Source: Rhizobium sp. 2MFCol3.1 (GTDB lineage Bacteria; Pseudomonadota; Alphaproteobacteria; Rhizobiales; Rhizobiaceae). Taken from it: DNA of 64,000 nucleotides. The notes below the pieces were generated by a model. The model did no database searches, was not told the DNA's origin, and worked only from the letters and a program-made list of their open reading frames with translations. The DNA is taken from contig NZ_KB898370.1 of NCBI RefSeq assembly GCF_000377565.1, forward strand, positions 1 through 64,000, read 5' to 3'. Numbering within the stretch: the first letter of the stretch is position 1; the number at the start of each line of letters is the position of its first letter. A program made the position numbers and the translations under genes. Positions 1 through 8,632 of this stretch are shown piece by piece.

Positions 1-44
1 ATCCTCACCAGGCAGACCGAATGGACGCCGAAATATGTGAATGG

Positions 45-104
45 ATGAGACATGGTTGCTCCCCGCAGGGGAGAAGAGACCAGTGGCGGGCCGCTCGCTC
101 CACC
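45..104. repeat. Partial intergenic palindromic element (family A)
   Basis: A short hairpin, CTCCCC-gca-GGGGAG at 59-73, is followed by sequence that, read on the reverse strand, matches the flank of the complete copy at 33564-33650 (GCGAGCGGCCCGCC, then TCTCTTCTCCCC). It therefore looks like one arm of the same element family found at 16.5 kb and 33.5 kb. The rest of 1-200 shows no convincing gene; an open frame at 41-388 runs through the element and into the next gene in another frame and is not credible. Confidence 0.6.
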
Positions 105-200
105 ATCGGCGCGTATTGCCGCAGGGCGATGCAGAGGGCGGTTCAGTGTTGCGGGATGTGCTATGTGTTGCCGGAGGATATTGCCGGAGACGCGTGATCA

Positions 201-728
201 ATGTCGTTGATGCCAGCCAAACCTTCGAAGATTTCGCCACGCCTGCCGCATCCGGCGCTGCCCTCGGCGGACTGGGCCGACTGCTATCAGCTTTCAGTAC
301 CGGCTGCGTCATTCGATGCGATCGAGGCTGCCCGGCTGATGCTGGGCTACGCGCCGTTCTGGATCAGCGGTCTGATGCGGTTGCGTAACCTGATCGTCGG
401 TTCGCTTTTCGGGTTGCGGACGGATGCGCATGATCTGCCGGAAGCAACAGAAAAGATCGGGATATTTCCGGTGCTTTCAAAGACGGAGCGGCAGGTCGTC
501 GTCGGCTTCGATGACAAGCATCTCGACTTTCGCATCGTCATCGACGTCGAGGATTTAGCCGATGGCGGGATGAAACGGGTGAAGGCGACGACTTTGGTCC
601 ATCGCAAGATCCTGATCGGGCGGATCTATATCGCGGTGATCACGCCGTTCCACAATCTCATCGTAAAGGCGATGATCACCCACATGGGCAGGCGCCTCAG
701 CGCCCTCAATTCACCGCCGTCACCGTAA
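201..728 (+). CDS. DUF2867 family protein
   Basis: This 175-residue protein has the features I associate with DUF2867: an ADWADCY motif near residue 24, a PFWISGLMRLRN segment near residue 52-63, and a C-terminal region rich in beta-strand pattern ending in PFHNLIVKAMI. The biochemical role of the family is unknown. The ATG at 201 is weakly supported, with GGAG about a dozen bases upstream. The gene ends inside the 3' end of the convergent TraB-like gene, giving a tail-to-tail overlap of about 23 bases. No signal peptide or membrane segment is obvious. Confidence 0.7.
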   Translation: MSLMPAKPSKISPRLPHPALPSADWADCYQLSVPAASFDAIEAARLMLGYAPFWISGLMRLRNLIVGSLFGLRTDAHDLPEATEKIGIFPVLSKTERQVVVGFDDKHLDFRIVIDVEDLADGGMKRVKATTLVHRKILIGRIYIAVITPFHNLIVKAMITHMGRRLSALNSPPSP

Positions 729-1794
729 AGCCCTGCTTGCGCAGTAGCTCGATCACGCCACCTTCGCCGGGAAGATGCAGCGCGCCGACGGCCATGAAGA
801 CGTTACCGGTGGCCAGGATCGGGGCGGCGCGTTCGGCCATGATCTTGTTGCGGTCGAGGATGATGCGCTGTTCGAAGGCGGCGTAGTCGCTGCTGTCGTC
901 GGCGCCCTCGGGCGTTACCGTTTTCAGCATCGGCATGGTCATGCCGATATCGCCGGAGAGGTAGAGATCGGTCATGGTCTCGACCACGTCGTTCATCTTC
1001 GACCCGAGTTCCAGCGTCTCGATCAGCGACTTCATGTGGAATTCGGTAGGGAGTTCGGCCATGGCCTGCAGCTGCTCGGCGAGCGTCTCGAGGCCCTTGA
1101 CCTGCTTGCCTTGGGCGGCCGCGTCGGTGGCGATCTTCTGGTCGAGGAACTGAACGCCCTTTGCCTTGCGTGCCATTTCGCAGGCGGGTAGTGCGACAAC
1201 GCTCGAGATCATCCAAGGGCGCATGCGCGAGACGGCGGAGAGCGGAATGCCGCGCGTCTTCAGGCCGGCCTCGAGGCGTGTGTAATCCTCGGGCGACAAA
1301 AGCTTGTCGATGGTCGTGCCGTCGGTGAACATCATCAGGTCGGGCTTCATCATCAGAGCCGCCGAGGCCTTCTTCTCGTCGAGGATCTCGTCGGATTCAA
1401 TGACGATGGTATCGGCGGCATCGTGGGCGGCCTTCGTGCGCGGCGGCAGGTCGAGGACGCGCGGATCGGTGACGTGCATGCTGCCGAGCAGCCAGGACGG
1501 TTTGATCCCAGGTTTTTCGATCTTCCAGAAGATGCCCTTGCCGTTCGGCACGGCGTCGGCTTCCTTCACCGCCTGCTCGTAACGCGCGGGATCGCTCACC
1601 TTCAGGTCATCGAGAATGTTGCGGCCGGTGCAGCTTGCGTCATCCGCGGCTGACGCCGGCGAGATGGAGACGAGGGTGGCGATCAGGAGTGCTGCGGCCA
1701 GCACATGGACGGCAGCGATCAGCCAGAGCACGATGTTGCCGAAACGAGCCGGCAAGGCGATGGAGAGGCTGCGGTGGCCGAGGGAGATCGTCAT
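706..1794 (-). CDS. TraB/GumN family exported protein
   Basis: The 362-residue product begins with a positively charged stretch and one hydrophobic segment (IVLWLIAAVHVLAAALLIA), followed by an Ala-rich region compatible with export. The mature part starts with a Cys-containing segment and then carries the TraB/GumN hallmark WLLGSMHVTD, with a second short motif AVGALHLPGEGGV near the C-terminus. TraB/Tiki-like proteins use such GxxH motifs in a metalloprotease-like fold; the substrate here is unknown. I use the ATG at 1794; a TTG codon 33 bases upstream is possible but less likely. It overlaps the convergent DUF2867 gene at its 3' end. Confidence 0.8.
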   Translation of the reverse strand: MTISLGHRSLSIALPARFGNIVLWLIAAVHVLAAALLIATLVSISPASAADDASCTGRNILDDLKVSDPARYEQAVKEADAVPNGKGIFWKIEKPGIKPSWLLGSMHVTDPRVLDLPPRTKAAHDAADTIVIESDEILDEKKASAALMMKPDLMMFTDGTTIDKLLSPEDYTRLEAGLKTRGIPLSAVSRMRPWMISSVVALPACEMARKAKGVQFLDQKIATDAAAQGKQVKGLETLAEQLQAMAELPTEFHMKSLIETLELGSKMNDVVETMTDLYLSGDIGMTMPMLKTVTPEGADDSSDYAAFEQRIILDRNKIMAERAAPILATGNVFMAVGALHLPGEGGVIELLRKQGFTVTAVN

Positions 1795-1880
1795 GATGGT
1801 GTTCCGGTCACAAAGGATTTGCCACAAGCTTTACGCGCTGGGCCTTCCATATTCCTTTAAGGGAACAGGTTAACAAAGGA

Positions 1881-2816
1881 TTACGCCCGGGGGTGGGCGC
1901 GATAGTAAACGTCGAGAAGGCGCGAGGCGTCCACACCCGTGTAGACCTGGGTGGTCGACAGGCTGGCATGGCCGAGCAGTTCCTGAATGGTGCGGAGATC
2001 GCCGCCGCCGGCGAGAAGATGGGTGGCGAAGGAGTGGCGCAGCGCGTGTGGCGTGGCGGTCTCCGGCAGGCCGAAGGCACTTCGCATCGTGCGCATGGTG
2101 CGCTGGATGATCGCCTGCTGCAGCTTGCCGCCACGGGCGCCGCGAAACAGCGGCTGATCAGCAGTGAGATGATAGGGGCAGAGCTTTCGGTATTTGTCGA
2201 CCGCCTCGAAGACGACCGGAAGCAGCGGCACCAGGCGGGTCTTGTTGCCCTTGCCTGTTATGCGCAGCGTCGTGGCGCCTGGGGTTATGTCACCGGGCAG
2301 CAGATCGAGCGCCTCGGAGATGCGCAGGCCGCAGCCGTAGAGCAGGGTCATGACGGCGGCGTCGCGGGCGGCGATCCAGGGTTCCTCGTGCAGCTGCGCC
2401 TCGTTGCTGACGACGGTGACGGCCTGGGTGTCGGAGAGCGGCTTGGGGAGCGATTTCGGCTGCTTCGGCGAGCGGATGGCGCCGGCGCCGGCGGCGTTCA
2501 CCAGACCCTTCTTTTCCAGATGGCGCAGCAGCGAGCGCAGGCCGGCGAGATTGCGGCCGAGCGAGCGGGCGCCGGTGCCGTCGCGGCGGCGGGCGGCCAG
2601 GAAGGCACGGAAATCGGCGGGCCGCAGCGCCTCGATATCCTTCAACGTCGTCGGGCCGGCGAGATGGCCGGTCATGAAGGTCAGGAACTGGCGGGTGTCG
2701 CGCTCGTATGCGTCGAGCGTGTGCTGCGAGAGGCGTCGTTCGCCGGCTAGGCTTTGCAGCCATGTGGCGCGTTCCGCCATCAGCCGCGCGTCGGCCATGA
2801 TCAGGAGTTCATTCAC
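1881..2816 (-). CDS. xerC: Tyrosine recombinase XerC
   Basis: XerC acts with XerD at the chromosomal dif site to resolve dimers. With the GTG start at 2816 the protein is 311 residues, the usual XerC length, and a strong ribosome site GAGGCGG lies 5-10 bases upstream; an in-frame TTG at 2894 would add 26 residues and lacks such a site. The N-terminal SAM-like core-binding domain spans about residues 10-100. The catalytic set is complete: R165 in GLRISE, K189 in TGKGNK, H257 and R260 in HALRH, H283 in LGHASL and the nucleophile Y292 in TQVYTG. It is divergent from the acyltransferase gene. Confidence 0.93.
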   Translation of the reverse strand: MNELLIMADARLMAERATWLQSLAGERRLSQHTLDAYERDTRQFLTFMTGHLAGPTTLKDIEALRPADFRAFLAARRRDGTGARSLGRNLAGLRSLLRHLEKKGLVNAAGAGAIRSPKQPKSLPKPLSDTQAVTVVSNEAQLHEEPWIAARDAAVMTLLYGCGLRISEALDLLPGDITPGATTLRITGKGNKTRLVPLLPVVFEAVDKYRKLCPYHLTADQPLFRGARGGKLQQAIIQRTMRTMRSAFGLPETATPHALRHSFATHLLAGGGDLRTIQELLGHASLSTTQVYTGVDASRLLDVYYRAHPRA

Positions 2817-2958
2817 GTTTCCGCCTCTTGAATTTGCCAGCCAGACCGCCAATTTTGCCTGAGGGACGGTTATGGAATCGCTAACATCGGCCAAGTGCCT
2901 GTCATGCTTCGATCATAATAATCGCGATAACTGGTTTCCCAACGAGGCAGGATCTTGC

Positions 2959-3906
2959 ATGGCACGGCGCCAACCCACGACGGCATTCGGACAATTCGCA
3001 GAAACGATCGCGCTCGTTTCCCAAGGCAGACCCGGACATATCGTCGACACGCTGATCGCCGAACGCGGACAACGCATCGTCGGCCACCCGCTGTGGCCCG
3101 TCATGCGGCCGTTTCTCTATACGCTGCTGCGCTACAACAAGGCGATGACCTTCGCCAACGACATCGCCAACATGCCGGGCTTCCAGTGCTTCGAATACAT
3201 GAGCAATTTGCTCGATCTTGATATCGGCGTGACCAATGCCGAGCGGATTCCTGACAAGGGCGGCTTCATTCTGGTCAGCAACCATCCGACCGGGATCGCC
3301 GATGGCGTCGCGGTGTTCGACCTCCTGAAGACGCGGCGGCCCGACATGATGGTGTTTGCCAACCGCGATGCGGTGCGCGTCAATCCGCGCTTTGCCGAGA
3401 TGATCATTCCGGTCGAATGGCGCGACGAGCACAAGAGCAAGCTGAAGGCGCGCGAGACGCTGCAGCTGACTAATCACGCGGTGCGCGAGGGCAAGGCGAC
3501 GGTGCTGTTTCCCTCCGGGCGCATCGCCTACTGGGCGAACGGCCGGCTCAACGAGCGGCCGTGGAAGACGTCGGCCGTCGGGCTGGCGCGCAAGTACAAT
3601 CTGCCGATCCTGCCCGTCCACATGACGGCGCGCAATTCCGGGCTGTTCTACTGGTTCGCCAAGTGGTCGACGGAGCTGCGCGACATGACGGTGTTCCACG
3701 AGCTCCTCAACAAGCGCGGCGACCGCTTCGATTTCATCATCGGCGACATGATCCCGGTCGAGCATCTTGATGGCGATATCAACGACGTCACAAGGGCGCT
3801 TGAGACGCACACCGTCGAGGCGCTGAAGCGCGATGGCGACGCGCGGTTCCAGCCGCTCGTCGAGCCGAGCCTGCCCGAGATGGCCGATGCCCATTCATTT
3901 CGCTGA
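2959..3906 (+). CDS. PlsC-like lysophospholipid acyltransferase family protein
   Basis: The 315-residue protein has a PlsC-type core with NHPTGIADG about one third in, followed by LFPSGRIAYW, which occupies the place of the usual acyl-acceptor FPEGTRS block. The first motif has H-x5-D spacing rather than the canonical H-x4-D, a form I associate with the hemolysin/COG3176-like acyltransferases rather than with glycerol-phosphate enzymes. The ATG at 2959 is preceded by GAGGCAGGA; an upstream ATG at 2872 overlaps the xerC promoter region. Likely a membrane-associated enzyme of lipid synthesis; acceptor unknown. Confidence 0.75.
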   Translation: MARRQPTTAFGQFAETIALVSQGRPGHIVDTLIAERGQRIVGHPLWPVMRPFLYTLLRYNKAMTFANDIANMPGFQCFEYMSNLLDLDIGVTNAERIPDKGGFILVSNHPTGIADGVAVFDLLKTRRPDMMVFANRDAVRVNPRFAEMIIPVEWRDEHKSKLKARETLQLTNHAVREGKATVLFPSGRIAYWANGRLNERPWKTSAVGLARKYNLPILPVHMTARNSGLFYWFAKWSTELRDMTVFHELLNKRGDRFDFIIGDMIPVEHLDGDINDVTRALETHTVEALKRDGDARFQPLVEPSLPEMADAHSFR

Positions 3907-3927
3907 GCGGATGGGGTAAAGCGGGGC

Positions 3928-5073
3928 ATGCAACTCCGCTCCATGTTCGCCCAGAATTACCGGTCGCTCCGCTCGATCCGCATGGATCTGTCGGAGACCT
4001 CGCTGTTTCTCGGCGAGAACGGTGTCGGCAAATCCAATCTCTATCGTGCGCTGCAGCTGGTGCAGGCGGCCGTTACCGGGCGGCTGGTGCGCGAGCTTGC
4101 GGCCGAGGGCGGCATGTTCTCGGTGCTGTGGTCGGGCACGCGCAAGCAGAATGAAGGGCCGGCGCGGGTGCGGCTCGAGGTCGAGCTTCTGGACGAGGAG
4201 CGCGCGGTTACTTTTCGCTACAGGGTCGAGGTCGGACTGCGTCCGCCAGAGGCGGCTGCCGGCTTTCCGCTGGAGCCGCAGGTGAAGGCCGAGGAGTTGA
4301 TCGTCGATCACGGGCGGCCGGTTGTCATGATGAAGCGGGCGGGGCCTTCGATCCAGGTGCGCGATGGCTCCGGGCGGATGCAGGATTATCCGGATCAGGC
4401 GCTGACGTCGGAGACGGCGATGGCGCTGCTTGGCGATGCCGGGCATTTTCCCGAGATTGCCGCCTTTCGCCGAGTGGTGGCCAACTGGCGCTTCTTTCAC
4501 GGCTTCCGCACCGATCGCGCCTCGCCTCTGCGCCAGCCCTGCCTTGCCGTGACCGGGCCGATGCTGGATGAGGATGGCGCCAATCTGGCGGCGGTGTTCG
4601 CGACGCTGAGGCATACGCGACAGGATACGGTCGATCTCGACCGTGTGGTCGCCTCGGCTTTCGCCGGCGCGCGGCTCGTGGTGCCGGAGCCGGAGGAGAC
4701 AGCGTCTTTCGGGCTCGCCTTTCCCGACTTTCCGCATCGGGTTTTCCAGCCGCGTGAGCTTTCCGATGGGCAGATCCGCTTTCTCGGGCTGGCGGCGGCG
4801 CTGCTGTCTTATCGCCTGCCGCCGCTGATCGCGCTTAACGAGCCGGAAGCAAGCCTGCATCCTGACATGCTGGAGCCGCTGGCGGACATGATCGCGACCG
4901 CTTCGAAGAGCAGTCAGGTGTGGATCGTCACCCATTCGGCGCAGCTGGCGGAAGCCGTGCGCGAGCGTTGTGGCGTCCGGCCGCGCAAGGTGATCCGCGA
5001 GAACGGCGCCACCTGGATCGAAGGCATGCGGCTTACCGGCACGATTGCCGGCGAGGACGATGATGACGATTGA
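3928..5073 (+). CDS. AAA family ATPase (RecF/OLD-like, standalone)
   Basis: The 381-residue protein has a Walker A motif FLGENGVGKSN near residues 30-40, an ABC-type signature region ELSDGQIRFLGL, a Walker B region PPLIALNEPEASLHPDML and a switch histidine in WIVTHSAQL. This is the AAA_21 arrangement of RecF, SMC and OLD-type ATPases, without a TOPRIM nuclease domain. The C-terminus is a run of acidic residues (EDDDDD). It follows the acyltransferase gene by 21 bases and precedes priA by 54, so co-transcription is plausible. Function is unknown; a DNA repair or defence role is only inference. Confidence 0.75.
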   Translation: MQLRSMFAQNYRSLRSIRMDLSETSLFLGENGVGKSNLYRALQLVQAAVTGRLVRELAAEGGMFSVLWSGTRKQNEGPARVRLEVELLDEERAVTFRYRVEVGLRPPEAAAGFPLEPQVKAEELIVDHGRPVVMMKRAGPSIQVRDGSGRMQDYPDQALTSETAMALLGDAGHFPEIAAFRRVVANWRFFHGFRTDRASPLRQPCLAVTGPMLDEDGANLAAVFATLRHTRQDTVDLDRVVASAFAGARLVVPEPEETASFGLAFPDFPHRVFQPRELSDGQIRFLGLAAALLSYRLPPLIALNEPEASLHPDMLEPLADMIATASKSSQVWIVTHSAQLAEAVRERCGVRPRKVIRENGATWIEGMRLTGTIAGEDDDDD

Positions 5074-5127
5074 TAGCGCGATGTCGCGGGTTTCATTTTG
5101 GTCTCGTTGCGGGCATGGTCGCGCCCG

Positions 5128-7341
5128 ATGAGCATAGATTCGTCCGACCTCTTTGGCCCGATCGAGCCGCCGCCCGCCGTGCGCACGGTGTCGGTGCTCG
5201 TACCCATGCCGGCGCCCAGGCCCTATTCCTACTCGGTGCCCGAGGGCATGGCGGTGGAGCCCGGCTCCGTGGTGCAGGTGCCGCTTGGGCCACGCCAGGT
5301 GATGGGCGCGGTCTGGGAGGGGGGTGACGAGGGCGTCGATCCGAAGAAGCTTCGGCCGATCACCAAGGTGTTCGATTGCCCGCCGCTCTCCAAGGACATG
5401 CGCGATTTCGTCGATTGGGTGGCGAGCTACACGCTCTCGCCGCCGGGACTGGTGGCGCGGATGGCGCTGCGAGTTCCGAACGCCTTCGATCCGGAACCGA
5501 TGGTCGAGGGGTTGCGCTTCTTGGGCGGCGAGCCAGAGCGGATGACGCCGGCGCGCGCCCGCGTGCTCGATGCCGCCGGCGACGGGCTGTCGTGGACGCG
5601 CATTGGCCTCGCGCATGCGGCCGGCGTTTCGACCAGCGTCGTCGACGGGTTGATCGCACAGGGGATTTTCGAGACGATCTTTTTGCCGCCGCCGCCGATC
5701 GTGGCGAAGCCGGACCCGGATTTCGCACCATCGCGGCTCGCCGGTCCGCAGAAGGAGGCGGCAGACGAAATCCTCGAAGAGGTCCGCAACGGCCAGTTCG
5801 CGGTGTCGCTGATCGATGGCGTCACCGGTTCCGGCAAGACGGAAGTCTATTTCGAGGCGATCGCCGAGACGCTGAAGCGCGGCAAGCAGGTGCTGATCCT
5901 GTTGCCGGAGATCGCGCTGACGGCAAGTTTCCTCGAGCGCTTCCAGGATCGCTTCGGGGCCAAGCCCGCCGAGTGGCATTCCGATCTGGCGCCGAAGACG
6001 CGCGAGAAGGTCTGGCGGCAGGCGGTGACGGGGGAGGTCCGGGTCGTGGCGGGGGCGCGTTCGGCGCTGTTCCTGCCGTTCGAGGATCTCGGGCTGATCA
6101 TCGTCGATGAAGAGCACGATCCTGCCTACAAGCAGGAAGACCGCGTCTACTACAATGCGCGCGACATGGCTGTGGTGCGCGCCCGGATCGGCGATTTTCC
6201 GCTCGTGCTGGTCTCGGCCACGCCATCGGTGGAGAGCCAGGTCAACGGCCAGAGCGGGCGCTACACCACCATTCATCTGCCGACACGCTTCGGCGACGCG
6301 GCCCTGCCCGATCTGCATCTGGTCGACATGAGAAGACATGCGCCGGAGCGCGGGGGGTTCCTGTCGCCGGTGCTTTTGCGGGCGATCGGCAAGACGGTGG
6401 AGAAGAAGCAGCAGGCGCTGTTGTTCCTGAACCGGCGCGGCTATGCGCCGCTGACGCTTTGCAGGGTCTGCGGCCATCGCTTCCAGTGCCCGCAATGCTC
6501 CAGCTGGCTGGTCGAGCACCGGTTCAAGCGGCAGCTGCAATGCCACCAGTGCGGCTACCACCAGCACACGCCCGAGGCCTGCCCGGAATGCGGCACGTTC
6601 GACCATCTCGTTGCCTGCGGGCCTGGGGTCGAGCGGATCGCGGAAGAGGTGGAGCGGCATTTTCCCGAGGCGCGGACGATCGTGCTCTCCTCCGACATCA
6701 TGGGCGGGGTGAAGCGACTGCGGCTGGAGCTCGACGCCATCGCCAAGGGCGAGGCGGATATCGTCATCGGAACGCAGCTGGTGGCCAAGGGGCATAACTT
6801 CCCGCTGATGACGCTTGTTGGCATCATCGACGCCGATCTCGGCTTGGCGAACGGCGATCCGCGCGCTGCCGAGCGCACATTCCAGTTGCTGTCGCAGGTG
6901 ACGGGTCGCGCTGGGCGTACGGGTCTGAAGAGCCACGGCCTGCTGCAGACCTACCAGCCGCAGCACCCCGTGATGCAGGCGATCGTCTCGGGGGACGCGG
7001 GGGCGTTCTACGAGCGAGAGATCGCAGAGCGCGAGCGGGCGATCCTGCCGCCGTTCGGCCGGCTGGCGTCGATCATCGTTTCGGCCGAAACAAGGCAGGA
7101 TGCGGAGGGGCATGCGCGCAGCATGCGCAACGCAGCGCCGCAGGTGACCGGCATTTCCGTGCTTGGGCCGGCCGAGGCGCCGCTGGCGCTGGTGCGCGGA
7201 CGCCATCGCTTCCGGCTCCTCGTGCATGGTCGCCGGAACTCCGACATGCAGGCCTACCTGCGCACCATGCTGGCGCAATCGCCGAAAGAGCGCGGCTCCA
7301 TCCATGTGCAGCTCGATATCGATCCGCAGAGCTTCCTTTAG
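5128..7341 (+). CDS. priA: Primosomal protein N' (replication restart helicase PriA)
   Basis: PriA recognises stalled forks and reloads the replicative helicase. The 737-residue product has the N-terminal DNA-binding domain, then an SF2 helicase core with Walker A GVTGSGKTEVY, the DEAH-type box IIVDEEHDP, and a zinc-binding insert with paired cysteines (CRVC, CPQC, CHQC, CPEC) at about residues 450-500. Helicase motif VI is seen as QVTGRAGRTG. I start at ATG 5128, where the conserved MSIDSSDLFG sequence begins; an ATG 30 bases upstream is possible. Very long antisense frames over this gene are shadows. Confidence 0.96.
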   Translation: MSIDSSDLFGPIEPPPAVRTVSVLVPMPAPRPYSYSVPEGMAVEPGSVVQVPLGPRQVMGAVWEGGDEGVDPKKLRPITKVFDCPPLSKDMRDFVDWVASYTLSPPGLVARMALRVPNAFDPEPMVEGLRFLGGEPERMTPARARVLDAAGDGLSWTRIGLAHAAGVSTSVVDGLIAQGIFETIFLPPPPIVAKPDPDFAPSRLAGPQKEAADEILEEVRNGQFAVSLIDGVTGSGKTEVYFEAIAETLKRGKQVLILLPEIALTASFLERFQDRFGAKPAEWHSDLAPKTREKVWRQAVTGEVRVVAGARSALFLPFEDLGLIIVDEEHDPAYKQEDRVYYNARDMAVVRARIGDFPLVLVSATPSVESQVNGQSGRYTTIHLPTRFGDAALPDLHLVDMRRHAPERGGFLSPVLLRAIGKTVEKKQQALLFLNRRGYAPLTLCRVCGHRFQCPQCSSWLVEHRFKRQLQCHQCGYHQHTPEACPECGTFDHLVACGPGVERIAEEVERHFPEARTIVLSSDIMGGVKRLRLELDAIAKGEADIVIGTQLVAKGHNFPLMTLVGIIDADLGLANGDPRAAERTFQLLSQVTGRAGRTGLKSHGLLQTYQPQHPVMQAIVSGDAGAFYEREIAERERAILPPFGRLASIIVSAETRQDAEGHARSMRNAAPQVTGISVLGPAEAPLALVRGRHRFRLLVHGRRNSDMQAYLRTMLAQSPKERGSIHVQLDIDPQSFL

Positions 7342-7421
7342 AGCCCGCTCATCTCGGGCGTTTGCGGCCTGCCGATATCATGGCATAAGGGCTGCAAATC
7401 ACAGTGATTTGGGGTCACATC

Positions 7422-7811
7422 ATGGAATTCTACTTTCCGACGGAGCTGGGCGAGCAGCTTGCCTTCGGTGCCGCCGCGTTTACCGCGCTTGCGGGCTTCA
7501 TCATCATGTTTGCGCCGGGCTATGCGATGCGGCTCTTCGGGATGCAGGTGCGCGAGGGGCGCCGCGACGGTTATGCCGAGCTGCGCTCGATGGGCGGCTT
7601 CTATCTCGGCACCGGGCTTTCGGCGATCATGCTGGCGCAGAACTTCACATACCTGGCGCTCGGCGCGGCGTTTGCGATGGCCGCATTCGCGCGCATCATC
7701 TCGCTGCTTTCCGACCGGGGAGGCACCATCATGAATTATGTACTTCTGGTTGTGCAGGTGGTTTTGGCGGCGCTTCCGCTCGGCTATGTCTTCGGTTTCT
7801 TTTCCGCCTGA
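7422..7811 (+). CDS. Small four-helix membrane protein, DUF4345-like
   Basis: The 129-residue product is almost entirely hydrophobic, with about four predicted membrane helices (for example AFTALAGFIIMFAPGYAM and NYVLLVVQVVLAALPLGYVF) and a conserved-looking GGFYLGTG in the loop between the second and third. This pattern resembles the DUF4345-type family, but I am not certain of the match. The ATG at 7422 has GGGG about eight bases upstream; an in-frame GTG lies at 7404. It sits between priA and the ATP synthase operon and may have its own promoter. Function unknown. Confidence 0.6.
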   Translation: MEFYFPTELGEQLAFGAAAFTALAGFIIMFAPGYAMRLFGMQVREGRRDGYAELRSMGGFYLGTGLSAIMLAQNFTYLALGAAFAMAAFARIISLLSDRGGTIMNYVLLVVQVVLAALPLGYVFGFFSA

Positions 7812-7959
7812 AACACGTCGATTTTGGAGTGACGGTCTCTGGACCGTGAACGGTTTCGGCATTTTTGCGGCAGAAATCGATGCTAAAATAGGATTACGGC
7901 GTTACGCGTGTTGCGAGTCCCGATATCCTATGTTAGACGGACCCCGAATTTCGGAAGAA

Positions 7960-7977
7960 GCAAGAGGCTTCTCTTGC
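7960..7977. other. Perfect hairpin in the atp operon leader
   Basis: GCAAGAG-gctt-CTCTTGC forms a perfect 7-bp stem about 90 bases upstream of the atpH start. The 254-base gap 7812-8065 has no convincing gene and must hold the atp operon promoter. The hairpin lacks a T-run in either direction, so it is probably not a terminator; it may be a leader RNA structure or a protein-binding palindrome. Confidence 0.4.
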
Positions 7978-8065
7978 GATTTCTGGGGGAAATCATAACG
8001 AATTCAAGAATTTAAATCAGGCGCCCGCCGGAGGCCGGATTCTTGGGTTGAAATCAGGGAAATTT

Positions 8066-8632
8066 GTGCCCGTGGCAGACACGTCCCAGCTTACATCTGG
8101 TGTTGCAGAGCGATATGCCTCGTCGCTGTTCGAACTGGCGCTCGAGGAGGGTGCAGTCGCGAACGTGACCGCCGATCTCGACCGTTTTCAGGCGATGTTG
8201 GACGAGAGCGACGATCTGAAGCGCTTCATCTCCAGCCCGGTTTTCTCGGCTGAAGATCAGCTGAAGACGATCATCGCGATCAGCGAAAAGGCTGGCATCA
8301 GCGGGTTCGTTGCAAACTTCCTGAAGGTCGTGGCGCGCAATCGCCGCCTGTTTGCTCTCCCGGGCATGATCAAGGCCTTCCGTGTCATCGCTGCCAAGCA
8401 GCGTGGCGAAATTACCGCCGAGGTTACCTCGGCCCATGCGCTCGACGCAGCGCAGGAAACTGAATTGAAGGCGGCGCTGAAGGGCGTCACCGGCAAAGAC
8501 GTGGCGGTCAACGTCACGGTTGATCCGTCAATTCTTGGTGGTCTGATCGTGAAGGTCGGGTCCCGTCAGATTGATACGTCTCTTCGTACCAAACTCTCTA
8601 CCCTTAAGCTTGCATTGAAAGAGGTTGGCTGA
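8066..8632 (+). CDS. atpH: ATP synthase F1 delta subunit
   Basis: The delta subunit joins the F1 catalytic head to the peripheral stalk. The GTG at 8066 gives a 188-residue protein beginning with PVADTSQLTSGVAERYA, typical of rhizobial delta subunits, and AGGGA lies just upstream; an ATG-initiated frame from 8048 would add six residues. The helical N-terminal domain (ERYASSLFELA) and C-terminal VDPSILGGLIVKVGSRQID motif are both present. It opens the atpHAGDC operon and its stop overlaps the atpA start by one base, indicating translational coupling. Confidence 0.95.
   Translation: MPVADTSQLTSGVAERYASSLFELALEEGAVANVTADLDRFQAMLDESDDLKRFISSPVFSAEDQLKTIIAISEKAGISGFVANFLKVVARNRRLFALPGMIKAFRVIAAKQRGEITAEVTSAHALDAAQETELKAALKGVTGKDVAVNVTVDPSILGGLIVKVGSRQIDTSLRTKLSTLKLALKEVG

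Noticed and set aside
3895..7305. An 1136-residue reverse-strand open frame across the ATPase gene and priA
   Set aside because: It is composed of Arg, His, Leu and Asp in a pattern created by the third-position GC bias of the real genes on the other strand, has no domain or start site, and would contradict two well-supported genes.
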